The notes: generated from the sequence alone by a model not told the origin. Shown: positions 25,905 through 42,543, numbered from the stretch's first letter. The stretch is DNA of 64,000 nt from Amorphochlora amoebiformis (GCA_054601695.1 BAAHQB010000109.1:124001-188000); one strand, 5' to 3'. Made by a program: numbers and translations.

Positions 25905-26985
25905 AGACAAAAAACAAGACAGGGAGAGAAGAGAGAGTGAGGAGATATAGAGAGGAGAGAGCGAGTGAGGAGATATAGAGAGGAGAGAGAGAGAGTGAGG
26001 AGATATAGAGAGGAGAGAGAGAGAGTGAGGAGATATAGAGAGGAGAGAGAGAGTGAGGAGATATAGAGAGGAGAGAGAGAGAGTGAGGAGATATAGAGAG
26101 GAGAGAGAGAGTGAGGAGATATAGAGAGGAGAGAGAGAGTGAGGAGATATAGAGAGGAGAGAGAGAGTGAGGAGATATAGAGAGGAGAGAGAGAGTGAGG
26201 AGATATAGAGAGGAGAGAGAGAGTGAGGAGATATAGAGAGGAGAGAGAGAGTGAGGAGATATGGAGAGGAGAGAGGAGAGAGAGAGAGTGAGGAGATATG
26301 GAGAGGAGAGAGAGAGAGTGAGGAGATATAGAGAGGAGAGAGAGAGAGAGAGACAGAGGGAGAGAGAGAGAAATGAGCGAGAACAGAGGAGAGAGAGGGG
26401 AGAGAAAGAGAGAGGAGAGAGAGAGAGAGAAGAGAAAGAGGAGAGAGAGAGAGGAGAGAGAGAGAAGAGAGAGAGAGAGAGGAGACAGAGAAAAGAGAGA
26501 TAGAGAGGAGAGAGAGAGGAGAGAGGGAGGAAAAGAGAGAGGAGAGAGGGAGGAAAAGAGAGAGGAGAGAGAGAGGAGAGAGAGGAGAGAGAGGGGAGGG
26601 AAAGAGAGAGGAGAGAGAGGAGAGAGAGGAGAGAGAGAAGAGAGAAAGAGGAGAGAGAGAGAGGGGAGAGAGAGAGAGTAGAGAGAGAGAGGAGAGAGAG
26701 AAAGGAGACAGAGAAAGGAGAGAGAGAGAGAGGAGAGAGAGAGAGGAGAGAGAGAGGAGAGATAGTAGAGAGAGGAGAGAGAGAGAGGAGAGAGAGAGAG
26801 AGAGGAGACAGAGAAAAGATAGTAGAGAGAGGAGAGAGAGAGAGGAGAGAGAGAGAGAGAGGAGACAGGGGAGAGGGAGAGAGAGAGAGAGGAGAGAGAG
26901 AGAGAGGGGAGAGAAAGAGAGGAGAGAGAGTGTGAGAGAGAGATGGAGAAAGAGGATATATAGCAAGAGAGCGTCAGGAAAAACA
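25905..26985. repeat. Polypurine tract with a GATATAGAGAGGA minisatellite
   Basis: 25938-26340 holds 14 copies of a unit built on GTGAGGAGATATAGAGAGGA with a variable (GA)n linker; three of the last copies carry or adjoin a TATGGAG variant. From 26340 to 26985 the sequence is irregular GAGAGGA/GAGAAAG polypurine. The 369- and 445-codon Ser/Leu minus-strand frames follow from the CT repeat on that strand. Confidence 0.97.
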
Positions 26986-28908
<1,923 letters not shown>

Positions 28909-28965
28909 CAAATTTGTATCTCACTCTAAGTGGTAAGGATTGAATTCTGCGATGCTTCTGTAAAA

Positions 28966-28998
<33 letters not shown>

Positions 28999-29135
28999 AA
29001 TTTGTATCTCACTCTAACTGGTAAGGATTGAATTCTGTGATGTTTCTGTAAAAGCATATACACATATATATACATCTCACTCTTAGTGGTAAGGATTGAA
29101 TTCTGCGATGTTTCTGTAGCAGGTAAAGTGTTAAC
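28909..29135 (+). repeat. Three-copy array, GGTAAGGATTGAATTCTG core
   Basis: Copies from about 28909, 28996 and 29072 share TCTCACTCTAAGTGG-like sequence, GGTAAGGATTGAATTCTG and GATGTTTCTGTA. The first two also have AAAAGCATAT. Confidence 0.93.
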
Positions 29136-29164
29136 CGAAGGGTTTTCTACACAGACATTAGATC

Positions 29165-30230
29165 GAAACAGAGGTATAGAGGATACGGAGAGATGGAGAG
29201 AGGGAGAGAGAGAGAAAAGAGAGGGAGAGAGAAGAGAGAGGGAGAGAGAAGAGAGAGGGAGAGAGAAGAGAGAGGGAGAGAGAGAAGAGAGAGGGAGAGA
29301 GAAAAAAGAGAGGGAGAGAAGAGAGAGGGAGTAAGAAGAGAGAGGGAGAGAGAGAAGAGAGAGGGAGAGAGAGAGGAGAGAGGGAGAGAGAAGAGAGAGG
29401 GAGAGAGGAGAGAGAGGTAGAGAGAAAAAAGAGAGGGAGAGAAGAGAGAGGGAGAGAGAGAAGGGAGAGGGAGAGAGAAGAGAGAGGGAGAGAGAGAGGA
29501 GAGAGGGAGAGAGAGAGGAGAGAGGGAGAGAGAGAAGAGAGAGGGAGAGAGAGAAGAGAGAGGGAGAGAGAGAAGAGAGAGGGAGAGAAGAAAGAGGGAG
29601 AGAAGAGAGAGGGAGAGAGAGAAGAGAGAGAGAGAGAGAGAAGAGAGAGGGAGAGAGGGAGAGGAGAGACGGAGAGAGAGAGGAGAGAGGGAGAGAGAAG
29701 AGAGAGGCAGAGAGAGGAGAGAAGGGGGGAGAGAGAGAAGAGAAAGGGAGAGAGAGAAGAGAGAGGGAGAGAGAGAGGGAGAGAGAGAGGGAGAGAGAGA
29801 GGGAGAGAGAGAGGGAGAGAAAAAAGAGGGGGAGAGAAAGAGAGGGGGAGAGGAGGGGAGAGAGAGATGAGAGAGAGAGAGAGAGAAGAGAGAGGGGGAG
29901 GGAGGGGAGAGGGAGAGAGGGAGAGAGAGAAGAAAGAGGTAGAGGGAGAGGGAGAGAGAGAAGAAGAGAGAGAAGAGAGAGAGGGAGGAAGAGGGAGAGA
30001 GGGAGAGAGAGAGAGAGAGAGAGAGAACAGAAGAGAGAGTGAGAGGTGGAGAGCGAGATTGAGAGAAAGAGGAGAGAGAGGGAGAGAAAGACAAGAGTGT
30101 GGGGAGACAACGAGAAGAGAGAGAAAGCGAGTGGGATAGTGGAGATTATAAGTATAGAGGGACAAATAGAGGGAGATAGAGAAAGTAGTAGAATGAGAGT
30201 TAGAAATTAAGGGAAAGAGAGCGAGAGCGA
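29165..30230. repeat. Polypurine (GAGAGGGA)n tract
   Basis: About 1.05 kb of GAGAGGGAGAGA/AGAGAAGAGAG repeat on the plus strand, degenerating after 30000. The 315- to 509-codon Ser/Leu frames on the minus strand are repeat products. Confidence 0.97.
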
Positions 30231-30612
30231 GAGATCCGGAAAGAGCGTGAGATCCACAGAGATCCGCAGAGAGCGAGAGATCCACAGAGAGAGAGAGAGA
30301 GATCCGCAGAGAGAGAGAGAGAGATCCACAGAGAGAGCGAGAGATCCGCAGAGAGAGAGAGAGATCCACAAAAGAGGGAGAGATCCGCAGAGAGCGAGAG
30401 AGATCCACAGAGAGCGAGAGATCCGCAGAGAGAGAGAGAGAGAGAGAGCCACAAACAGGGAGAGATCCGCAGAGAGCGAGAGAGATCCACAGAGAGCGAG
30501 AGATCCACAGAGAGAGAGAGAGAGAGATCCGCAGAGAGAGAGAGAGAGATCCACAAAAGAGGGAGAGATCCGCAGAGAGCGAGAGAGATCCACAGAGAGC
30601 GAGAGAAAATTC
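30231..30612. repeat. GATCCRCAGAGAG minisatellite
   Basis: About 20 units built on GATCCGCAGAGAG and GATCCACAGAGAG with GA or GCGAGA linkers. A unit with ACAAAAGAGGGAGAGATCC recurs at about 30367 and 30552, and a related ACAAACAGGG form lies at 30452, so there is a longer supercycle of about 90-100 bp. Confidence 0.93.
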
Positions 30613-30840
30613 CAAAGAGAAAGAGAAAAAGAGAGATGCGGTGAGAAAGCCAAAAAGTGTAAGGAAGATATGATTTTGCATGTCCAAATGTGTGGTTATT
30701 TCCAGACAAATTTTGGTTCCAACAGTGTCATTTTTATTTTATTTTTTTTCCAGGAGAGTTTTTATTTATTTTTTTTCCAGGAGAGAATGATAAAAAAAAA
30801 TTGCGAATTAGACGGATATCTAGTATATATAGCGTAGTGT
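30613..30840. other. Single-copy segment with a small T-rich duplication
   Basis: Non-repetitive apart from TTTTTTTCCAGGAGAG, which occurs twice (about 30742 and 30771). TTTTTTTTCCAG resembles a splice acceptor, but no supported exon follows. Confidence 0.5.
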
Positions 30841-30898
30841 AATGTATATATATATATATATATATATATAATAATTATATATAGATGTATATATAATG

Positions 30899-30955
<57 letters not shown>

Positions 30956-31005
30956 CGAGGGAGAAGATACGAAAGTGCGAAGAAGAGGCTTGTATAAACT
31001 CACAC

Positions 31006-31037
<32 letters not shown>

Positions 31038-31065
31038 TTATATATATTTACATATTAGCATTTTA

Positions 31066-31105
<40 letters not shown>

Positions 31106-31187
31106 TTGAGATTATATACCTTTTGTTGCGCTTTAATACAGTCCATCCATGTGCCCACCGCCTCTCTGTATATATGCAAACACACAC

Positions 31188-31237
<50 letters not shown>

Positions 31238-31312
31238 TATATACATATATACACAGATATTATTTTATATATATATATACATATATATTTATATCTATAT
31301 ATATAACTATAC

Positions 31313-31346
<34 letters not shown>

Positions 31347-31362
31347 GTAAATATATAGATAA

Positions 31363-31402
<40 letters not shown>

Positions 31403-31416
31403 CAATATATATACTA
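30841..31416. repeat. (TA)n block
   Basis: TA tracts with single-copy islands at about 30955-31002 and 31102-31180. No gene is visible. Confidence 0.92.
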
Positions 31417-32040
<624 letters not shown>

Positions 32041-32082
32041 CACATGATATATACACATATACAAACGCACACATACACACAA

Positions 32083-32166
<84 letters not shown>

Positions 32167-32167
32167 A

Positions 32168-32237
<70 letters not shown>

Positions 32238-32298
32238 TAATAATATATATATATATATATATATATACGATTTGAAAGACGAGTGGATCTTTCACTTC
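32041..32298. repeat. CA, TA and AAT repeats
   Basis: (CA)n at about 32080-32100, TA tracts, and (AAT)n with one AAC interruption at about 32207-32244. Confidence 0.95.
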
Positions 32299-32332
32299 AG
32301 GCGGCGTAATCACACTTCCAAGTAACCCTCTA

Positions 32333-32388
<56 letters not shown>

Positions 32389-32694
32389 GTATATATTTAC
32401 ATATATATACATAGGCGGCGTAATGACACTTCCAAGTAACCCTCTGATATATATATATCTTCACATATATCTATGATATATATATGTAGATATATACATA
32501 TGCATTCTATAAATATAGGCATATATCTACATATGTATAGATGTTATATATATATATATGTATATATATATTTATATATATATACGGCTTAATGACACTT
32601 CCGAGTGACCCTCTAATGTATATCTTCACATATATCTATGATATATATGTACGTGTATACATAAACATTATATGAATATAGGGATATATTTACA

Positions 32695-32745
<51 letters not shown>

Positions 32746-32859
32746 TAATGACACTTCCAAGAAACCCCCTAATACCTATCTTCACACACACACCTATATA
32801 TATATATATATACATATTTACATATATACATATACATAATATAAGTATAGGGATACATT

Positions 32860-32907
<48 letters not shown>

Positions 32908-32945
32908 CGGCGTAATAACACTTCCTAGTAACCCTCTAATATACA
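32299..32945 (+). repeat. Five-copy array, GACACTTCCAAGTAACCCTC core
   Basis: Cores at about 32299, 32413, 32585, 32742 and 32906 share GGCGGCGTAATNACACTTCC and AAGTAACCCTCTAAT with scattered substitutions. TA-rich sequence with ATACATATAC-type elements separates them. Confidence 0.93.
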
Positions 32946-33019
32946 TCTTCACGTATATATATATATATACATATGTACATATACATTATATAAATATCTG
33001 CATACAATATGTATAGATA

Positions 33020-33058
<39 letters not shown>

Positions 33059-33216
33059 GGTATATTGCAGGTCGAAGTAATGATATATCATGCATAATAA
33101 GATTACAAGGCTAAATATGTGTATACATAATACATAGAAAATATATACATCTGTGTGTATGTATATGTGTATATATGTATATAAATATATATATGTGTAT
33201 ATGTATGTATGCATAT

Positions 33217-33270
<54 letters not shown>

Positions 33271-33370
33271 TATATTGCAGTCCGAAGTAATGATATATCA
33301 TGCATAATAAGATTACAAGGCTAAAAATATGTATACATAATACATAGAAAATATATACATCTATGTATAT
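32946..33370 (+). repeat. Two-copy array, ATGATATATCATGCATAATA core
   Basis: Cores at 33059 and 33269 (210 bp apart), about 95 bp each, share TATATTGCAG, CGAAGTAATGATATATCATG and AGATTACAAGGCTAAA. The core contains the perfect palindrome ATGATATATCAT. Confidence 0.93.
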
Positions 33371-33392
33371 ATATATATATATAATATAATAT

Positions 33393-33446
<54 letters not shown>

Positions 33447-33516
33447 TACATTAATATATATATATATATATATATACATACCAACATATATATACATATA
33501 CACACATATGTACATA

Positions 33517-33556
<40 letters not shown>

Positions 33557-33669
33557 ATATATATGTATATATACATACATAGTTCCCAAAGGGCTTTGTG
33601 CCGTGTCATCTTCGAAAAAACTTAGTACCTAAACATAAAAAAGTACAGATATATATATATATATATTCG

Positions 33670-33711
<42 letters not shown>

Positions 33712-33742
33712 TTATATCTAAATATATTCATATACATATGTA

Positions 33743-33773
<31 letters not shown>

Positions 33774-33831
33774 GTTGAACATTTATGCACATATAAAAGT
33801 ATAGATAAATACTTATATATTATATATGTAA

Positions 33832-33870
<39 letters not shown>

Positions 33871-33871
33871 C

Positions 33872-33962
<91 letters not shown>

Positions 33963-33966
33963 TATG

Positions 33967-34011
<45 letters not shown>

Positions 34012-34050
34012 CACCTACATACATACTCTATTTTCAAGCAGTGATGTGCG
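33371..34050. repeat. (TA)n block
   Basis: TA tracts, including an almost uninterrupted run at about 33876-33960. A single-copy island at 33580-33645 has no recognised gene. Confidence 0.94.
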
Positions 34051-34054
34051 CATG

Positions 34055-34640
34055 AAACATTTTCCAGAGACTCGAGTTCTTTGGATTCGAGATTTCGAGT
34101 GAGAGATTCGAGATTTTGGGTGACAGATTCGAGATTTCGAGTGAGAGATTCGAGATTCGAGATTTTGGGCGACAGATTCAAGATTTTGGGTGAAAGATTC
34201 GAGATTTTGGGTAACTGATTCGAGATTTCGAGTGATATATTCGAGATTTCGAGTTACAGATTCTAGATTTCATTTGAGTGATTCTTGATTAGGCGAGGTT
34301 CGAGTGATTTACTCGTTTCATAGTCAAGATTGTTCGAGTTTCAAGTGAAGATTTCGAGAAATCGAGTGAGGGAGTCTTGAAATTGAGTGAGAGCGTCGAG
34401 TTTTAGAGTGAGAGATCAAGATATTTAATTATAGAATTTGAGATTCGAGTGATTCGAGATTCGAGCGAGCGATTCGAGATTCGAGCGAGTGATTCGAGAT
34501 TCGAGCGAGCGATTCGAGATTTCGTGTGAGAGAGTCGAGATTTTAAGTAAGAGATTCGTATTTTTCGAGTGAGAGATTCGAGAATTCGAGATTCGAGAAT
34601 TCGAGATTCGAGATTTCGAGAAAAATGAATAGAGATTGGC
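34055..34640. repeat. TTCGAG minisatellite
   Basis: A degenerate tandem repeat of 20-21 bp, built on ATTCGAGATTTCGAGTGAGAG or GATTCGAGATTCGAGCGAGC halves, all related to a TTCGAGA hexamer/heptamer core. Several units carry TTTTGGGTGACAG variants. The Ser/Arg/Leu/Glu-rich minus-strand frames follow the repeat period. Confidence 0.92.
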
Positions 34641-34761
34641 GGTACATGAGAGTCAAGCTTGAAATATCTCTTCTCGAAATGTTCACTTCCCTCCATCTTC
34701 TTCCATAGCCATGCACAGTATTTCTATATATATATATGCATCTCAGGTATATATATATATT

Positions 34762-34833
<72 letters not shown>

Positions 34834-35094
34834 CTTCACATACATACATATAAGGTTGCTTACTTTACTCCCAACCATCAAATACGTTTAATACGTGTAT
34901 AAAGCATATATATATATATATATCTATATTTATCTCTCCATGTGTGTATATATATATATATCAATATTTATCTATATATATATATTACATATATACATAT
35001 GATTACTTCTTCTGACTGCTCTCCCAACAAAAGTCTGAAAAATTAGGTAAATTCACACTTAGGGGTTGATTTGTGTGGAAGTACCTTAAGGGTA
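34641..35094. repeat. TA tracts between single-copy segments
   Basis: TA tract at about 34745-34830. The rest (34641-34720, 34850-34910 and 35000-35094) is non-repetitive with no recognised gene. Confidence 0.8.
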
Positions 35095-35397
35095 AGGATT
35101 CAGGTTAGAGTTAGGGTTAGGGTTAGGGTTGGGGTTAGGGTTAGGGTTGGGGTTAGGGTTGGGGTCAGGTTTAGCATTAGGGTTAGGGATGAATATGTTT
35201 AAAAGTTTAGAGAGTATAAGGTCAGTTTAGTTTCGAGTTTGGGTTAGTCTTAGGGTTAAGAGTTAGGGTTAGGATTAGGGTTTGGGATAGGGTTAGGGTT
35301 AGGGTTAGGGTTAGGGTTACGGTTAGGGTAAGGTTAAGGTAAGGGTTATATGATCACTTTTAACATTTTATACATGAATATATAACTATATATATAA

Positions 35398-35432
<35 letters not shown>

Positions 35433-35541
35433 CGTATACATACTTACATATACCATCCAATCTAGAAACCGCAGCCTGACCCTAACCCTAATCCTAACCC
35501 TAACCCTAACCCCAACCCTAACCCTAACCCAAACACTAACA
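35095..35541. repeat. TTAGGG block then CCCTAA block
   Basis: TTAGGG with GGGGTT variants at 35101-35347, a TA-containing spacer (35350-35450), then CCCTAA at 35478-35541. Confidence 0.95.
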
Positions 35542-35759
35542 TCACTTAGAAAACTACAATCAAATCACAACAAAAGCCTAATCAAGCAATTTTCCTCCCC
35601 TCTCACGACCACCCTGTGACACACACATTCTTCCCCTCTCACTCTACTCCACCCTGTATACCGAAAAAAAAAAGAGATTCGCTGTTCTCACTATCAACAT
35701 AGCTACAGCTCAGGTACTCCAACAGAGACAATGACACAGGAGCTAACACATATGCTGAA
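35542..35759. other. Single-copy spacer between telomere-type blocks
   Basis: Non-repetitive apart from a weak duplication of CCCCTCTCAC and CCACCCTGT (about 35596 and 35633). It ends with ATGCTGAATAACCC, a fragment of the spacer found at 19.8-20.3 kb and 56 kb. Confidence 0.6.
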
Positions 35760-36000
35760 TAACCCTAACCCTAACCCTAAAGGTCGCCAAATTCTTGTAA
35801 CCCTAACCCTAACCCTAACCCTAAAGGTCGCCAAATTCTTGTAACCCTAACCCTAACCCTAACCCTAAAGGTCGCCAAATTCTTGTAACCCTAACCCTAA
35901 CCCTAACCCTAACCCTAAAGGCCGCCAAATTCTTGTAAAAAAACCCTAACCCTAAGGCCGCCAAATTCTTGTAACCCTAACCCTAACCCTAATAATCCGA
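35760..36000 (+). repeat. Composite CCCTAA plus GTCGCCAAATTCTTG array
   Basis: Five copies of a 20-bp spacer AGGTCGCCAAATTCTTGTAA (last two AGGCCGCC) start at 35781, 35825, 35869, 35919 and 35955, each followed by a whole or nearly whole number of CCCTAA hexamers. The spacings 44, 44, 50 and 36 reflect different hexamer counts. Confidence 0.95.
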
Positions 36001-36097
36001 TCCTAACACTTACGTGTCTGCCCGAACGGATTTCTCGGGTTGGGAACGTACAGATAGAGGTTCAGGAGACAGTGAATACTCCCTAGATTTTACGTCA

Positions 36098-36370
36098 CCC
36101 TTAGGGTTAGGGTTAGGGTTAGGGTTAGGGTTAGAGTTAGGGTTAGGGTTAGGGTTAGATTGACGTCTTGGGCTAGCGTTAGGTGAAAGTAGGGTTAGGG
36201 TTAGTATTAAGGTTAGGGTTAGGATTAAGGTTAGGGTTAGGGATAGGGTTAGATTGACGTCTTGGGCTAGCGTTAGGTGAATCTAGGGTTAGGTTAGGAT
36301 TAAGGTTAGGGTTAGGGTTAGATTGAGGTCTTGGCTACGAAAGGTGAATTAGGGTTAGGGTTAGGGGTGT
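36098..36370. repeat. TTAGGG block with a three-copy higher-order repeat
   Basis: TTAGGG units with three copies of a motif, AGATTGACGTCTTGGGCTAG then GTTAGGTGAA, at about 36155, 36249 and 36320 (the third diverged). Confidence 0.93.
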
Positions 36371-37228
<858 letters not shown>

Positions 37229-37549
37229 TTAGGGTTAGGGTTAGGGTTAGGGTTAAGGTTAGGGTTAGGGTTGAAATTAAGATTTTATACCATTAGGAGT
37301 TATTGTTAGGTTAGGGTTGCGGTTAGGGTTAGGGTTAGACTTTATACCAATTATTCGGAAGTATTTTTATCTTATTACTATATATGTATGTATATTATAT
37401 ACGAATCTGTATATATATATATATTTATATATATATATTTATATATATATATATGTATATATGTAATACATTGTATATATAAGAATAATATATAATATAT
37501 ATGAATATATGTGCATTTTCTATATGTACACACACAAACACACTTATAT

Positions 37550-37604
<55 letters not shown>

Positions 37605-37669
37605 AGGGTCACTGTCATTGTTTTGGTTGCTTACTGGAGAATGGATATTGGGGTCCTAAGATTACATTC
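37229..37669. repeat. TTAGGG block followed by TA tracts
   Basis: TTAGGG at 37229-37275 and 37303-37341, TA tracts at about 37380-37605, then a single-copy stretch to 37669. Confidence 0.92.
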
Positions 37670-37892
37670 AGGGTTAGGGTTAGGCTTAGGGTTAGGGTTA
37701 GGGCTAGGGTTAGGGTTAGAGGCTAGGGTTTGAGTAATGCCTACCACATTTAGCTCCTCTTCGAGCTCTGCAGGTTAGGGTTAGGGTTAGGGTTACGGTT
37801 AGGGTTAGGGTTAGGGTTAGGATACTCAACGGTTCTATTACTAACATATTAACTTTTAATCCTAACCCTAACCCTAACCCTAACCCTAAGTA
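37670..37892. repeat. TTAGGG block then a short CCCTAA run
   Basis: TTAGGG at 37670-37732 and 37772-37822, then CCCTAA at 37858-37890 after a 35-bp non-telomeric spacer, so the strand switches. Confidence 0.94.
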
Positions 37893-37937
37893 TTACCTAA
37901 CGCTGGAACGAAGCGCGTTTTTCTTTCAAGCGGATTT

Positions 37938-38005
37938 GAAGCCTTCGATGTTGGGGTTATATTCATCTTTGGGGCTGGATATATGTAAATAAATGGATGT
38001 ATTAT

Positions 38006-38040
<35 letters not shown>

Positions 38041-38041
38041 T

Positions 38042-38114
<73 letters not shown>

Positions 38115-38242
38115 GCACATATATCTGACGTCTTCGATGTTGGGGTTATGTTCATCTTTGGGGCTGGATATATGTAAATAAATGGATATATATATATATA
38201 TACATATATATATATTATATATATTACATATATTAACTGTAT

Positions 38243-38305
<63 letters not shown>

Positions 38306-38362
38306 TGAAGCCTTCGATGTTGGGGTTATATTCATCTTTTGGGCTGGAAATATGTAAGTATA

Positions 38363-38393
<31 letters not shown>

Positions 38394-38396
38394 TGA

Positions 38397-38472
<76 letters not shown>

Positions 38473-38556
38473 TATATGTATATGAAGCCTTCGATGTTGG
38501 GGCTATATTCATCTTTGGGGCTGGAAATATGTAAATAAATGCATACATATATATAT

Positions 38557-38609
<53 letters not shown>

Positions 38610-38670
38610 CCTTCGATGTTTGGGTTATATTCCTATTTGGGGCTGGAAATATTTAAGTATATACACTTTG
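37938..38670 (+). repeat. Five-copy array, CCTTCGATGTTGGGGTTATA core
   Basis: Cores at 37938, 38126, 38307, 38484 and 38609 share CTTCGATGTTGGGGTTAT, TTCATCTTTGGGGCTGGA and ATATGTAAATAAATG. Spacings are 188, 181, 177 and 125 bp, with TA tracts between. The core is open on both strands, so the repeated minus-strand peptide ([14 protein letters not shown]) is a repeat product. Confidence 0.93.
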
Positions 38671-38685
38671 AATATACATACATAC

Positions 38686-38726
<41 letters not shown>

Positions 38727-38902
38727 TAGAAGATGTATATATCCATATACATATATACATACATACATATATACAAATACCCACAAATATACATATATAT
38801 ACATATATATATATGTATATATATATAATATATATATATTTGTATATATATATATATACACATATACACATACACACACACATATATATATATATATATA
38901 TG

Positions 38903-38935
<33 letters not shown>

Positions 38936-39045
38936 TATACATTTTTATATATAAATATACATACTAATCCCACCTGAGACTATAGGAGTTTCACTCTTAT
39001 TCTCAGGATTTTTTTTCTCTTTCGAGTACTTAAGTTCCGCCTGAT
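38671..39045. repeat. TA/CA block and single-copy spacer
   Basis: TA and CA tracts to about 38960, then non-repetitive sequence with a T8 run (39010-39017). Confidence 0.9.
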
Positions 39046-39410
39046 GTTAGAATTAGGGTTAGGGTTAGAATTAGGGTTAGGGTTAGGGTTAGGGTTAGGG
39101 TTAGAATTAGGGTTTAAAAGTTAGGGTTAGGGTTAAGGTTGCTACAGAGTTAGGGTAAGGTTAGGACAAGGTTATGAAAAACGTTTGGTTAGGGTTAGGG
39201 TTAGGGTTAGAGTTAGGGTTAGGGTAAGGGTTAGGGTTAGGGTTGGTTAGGGTAAGTGTTACGGTTAGGGTTGCGACAGAGGTAGGCTTAGGTTAGGACA
39301 AGGTTATTAAACGCAGGGTTAGGGTTTGGGTTAGGGTTAGGGTTAGAGTTAGGGTTAGGGTTAGAGCTAGGGTTAGGGTTAGGGTTAGGGTTAGGGTTAG
39401 GGTTAGACCT
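39046..39410. repeat. TTAGGG block with a duplicated spacer
   Basis: TTAGGG repeats with two copies of a spacer, GGTTGCTACAGAG then TTAGGACAAGGTTAT, at about 39137 and 39269. Confidence 0.95.
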
Positions 39411-40820
<1,410 letters not shown>

Positions 40821-41455
40821 TTCGGCTCGAATTGTGGGAGAGAGACCACTCCTATATATATGTATATATGTATATATGTATGTATCGGTTTAGGGTTAGG
40901 GTTAGGGTTAGGGTTAGGGTCAGACTTATGAAAGTATTTATTGATAGCGCCAGTAAGTTCCTCATCCGGTAGATCCATAAGGGGTTTCACCTAGTTTAGG
41001 GTTAGGGGGTTAGGGTTAGGGTTAGGGGGTTAGGGTTAGGGTTAGGGTTAGGGTTAGGGTTAGGGTTAGGGTTGATAGGAAGGGTTAGAAGGGTTCGTGT
41101 TAAGCTTAGGATTAGGGTTAGGGTTAGGGTTAGGGTTAGGGTTAGGTTTAGAGTTAGGGTTAGGTTTAGAATAGGGTTAGAGTTAGGGTTTGGTTAGGGT
41201 TAGGGTTAGGGTTAGGGTTAGGGTTAGGGTTAGGGTTAGGGTTAGCGTTAGGGTAAGGTTAAGGTTAGGATTAGGGTTGGAGTTAAGTTTATGTCAAATT
41301 TAGCTTAAGATTAGTCTTAAGGTGGGTTTGGGTTTGGGTTAGGGTTAGGGTTAGGGTTAGGGTTAGGGTTAGGGTTAGGGTTAGGGTTACGTTAGGATTA
41401 CCTCATCTTCATCTAGGTTGCTGCTGTGGTCTAGGGTTAGGGTTAGGGTTGAATA
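40821..41455. repeat. TTAGGG telomere-type block
   Basis: TTAGGG at 40888-40921, about 40997-41080, 41110-41280 and 41330-41400, with variants (TTTAGA, GGGGGTTAGGG) and short non-telomeric spacers. Confidence 0.95.
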
Positions 41456-41457
41456 AC

Positions 41458-41494
<37 letters not shown>

Positions 41495-41511
41495 TGTATT
41501 ATATCTAAGAG

Positions 41512-41550
<39 letters not shown>

Positions 41551-41677
41551 TAGATATATATATGAACGAATATGTAAAATATGTACATGTTTAAACCTAC
41601 ATTTATAGATCTTATAAAATGTATATATATACATATATATATATATAAATATATATATACATTTATATGTATATAAA

Positions 41678-41716
<39 letters not shown>

Positions 41717-41780
41717 AAATATTTATACCATACCAGTATCTAAAAGACGCATTATGCGATCGGATATAATAAGTCGCTCC
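41456..41780. repeat. (TA)n block
   Basis: TA tracts with a short non-repetitive tail (41725-41780). Confidence 0.93.
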
Positions 41781-42543
41781 TAGGATTAGGGTTAGGGTTA
41801 GGGTTAGGGTTAGAGTTCCAGCTTACTAATGCTAGGGTTAGGGTTAGGATATAGGATTCTTACTCACGGTATTATGGCTCTGAGATATGGACATCAATTT
41901 AAAAATTCAAATTTTGAAACTATAGCAGTATTTGGATAAGGTTTACGATTGATTATTAGGTTAGGGTTAGGGTTAGGGTTAGGGTTAGGGTTAGGATAAG
42001 GGTTCGAGTTGTAAGGATCAGAGTTAGAGTTTATATGTAAAATGTTAGGATAAGGTTTATAGGTTAAAGGGTTAGGGTTAGGGTGAGGGTTAGGGCTAGG
42101 GTTAGGGTGAGAGATTACAATTTTATCGATTTTTCTAAACACATCTGGTGCTTGGGCCGCCTGAAGCAATGATTAAGGTTAGGGTTAGGGTTAGGGTTAG
42201 GATTAGGTTTAGATTAGGGTTAGGATTAGGGTAATAGCTCGGATTTCTGAAGTTGTAAGAGATTTAAAGACAGGATTAGGGTTAGGGTTAGGGTTAGGGT
42301 TAGGGTTAGGGTTAGTTATATACGCTGAGAATAGGTGGGGCTTTGGCTGATACTTCTTCCTCCTACGGTTAGGGTTAGGGTTAGGGTTAGGGTTAGGGTT
42401 AGGGTTAGGGTCAGGGAGATACGTTCAAGGGTGGGGTTGGGCTAGCGTTAGGGTTAGGGTTAAGGTTAGGATTAGGGTTAGGTTTAAGGGTGGGTTAGAG
42501 TTACGGTTAGGGTTAGGGTTAGGGTTAGGGTTAGGGTTAGGTT
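41781..42543. repeat. TTAGGG telomere-type block
   Basis: Several TTAGGG runs (41785-41815, 41958-41995, 42175-42230, 42272-42317, 42366-42412, 42445-42543) separated by non-telomeric spacers of 30-100 bp. Confidence 0.95.

Noticed and set aside
30740-30790. Duplicated TTTTTTTCCAGGAGAG read as splice acceptors of real exons
   Set aside because: What follows is a short frame without a donor or protein-like composition. A small local duplication is enough to explain it.
35760-36000. CRISPR-like array of repeats and spacers; likewise 5870-6465 and 61681-63400
   Set aside because: The intervening parts are telomere hexamers or TA microsatellite, not diverse spacers. There are no cas genes and the context is eukaryotic.
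35101-36370. True chromosome end
   Set aside because: The blocks are short, degenerate and in both orientations, with other sequence on both sides. They are interstitial within this window.
37886-38548. 220-codon minus-strand frame with repeated [14 protein letters not shown]
   Set aside because: The repeated peptide is the five-copy DNA core read in frame by chance. The plus strand is open through the same core.
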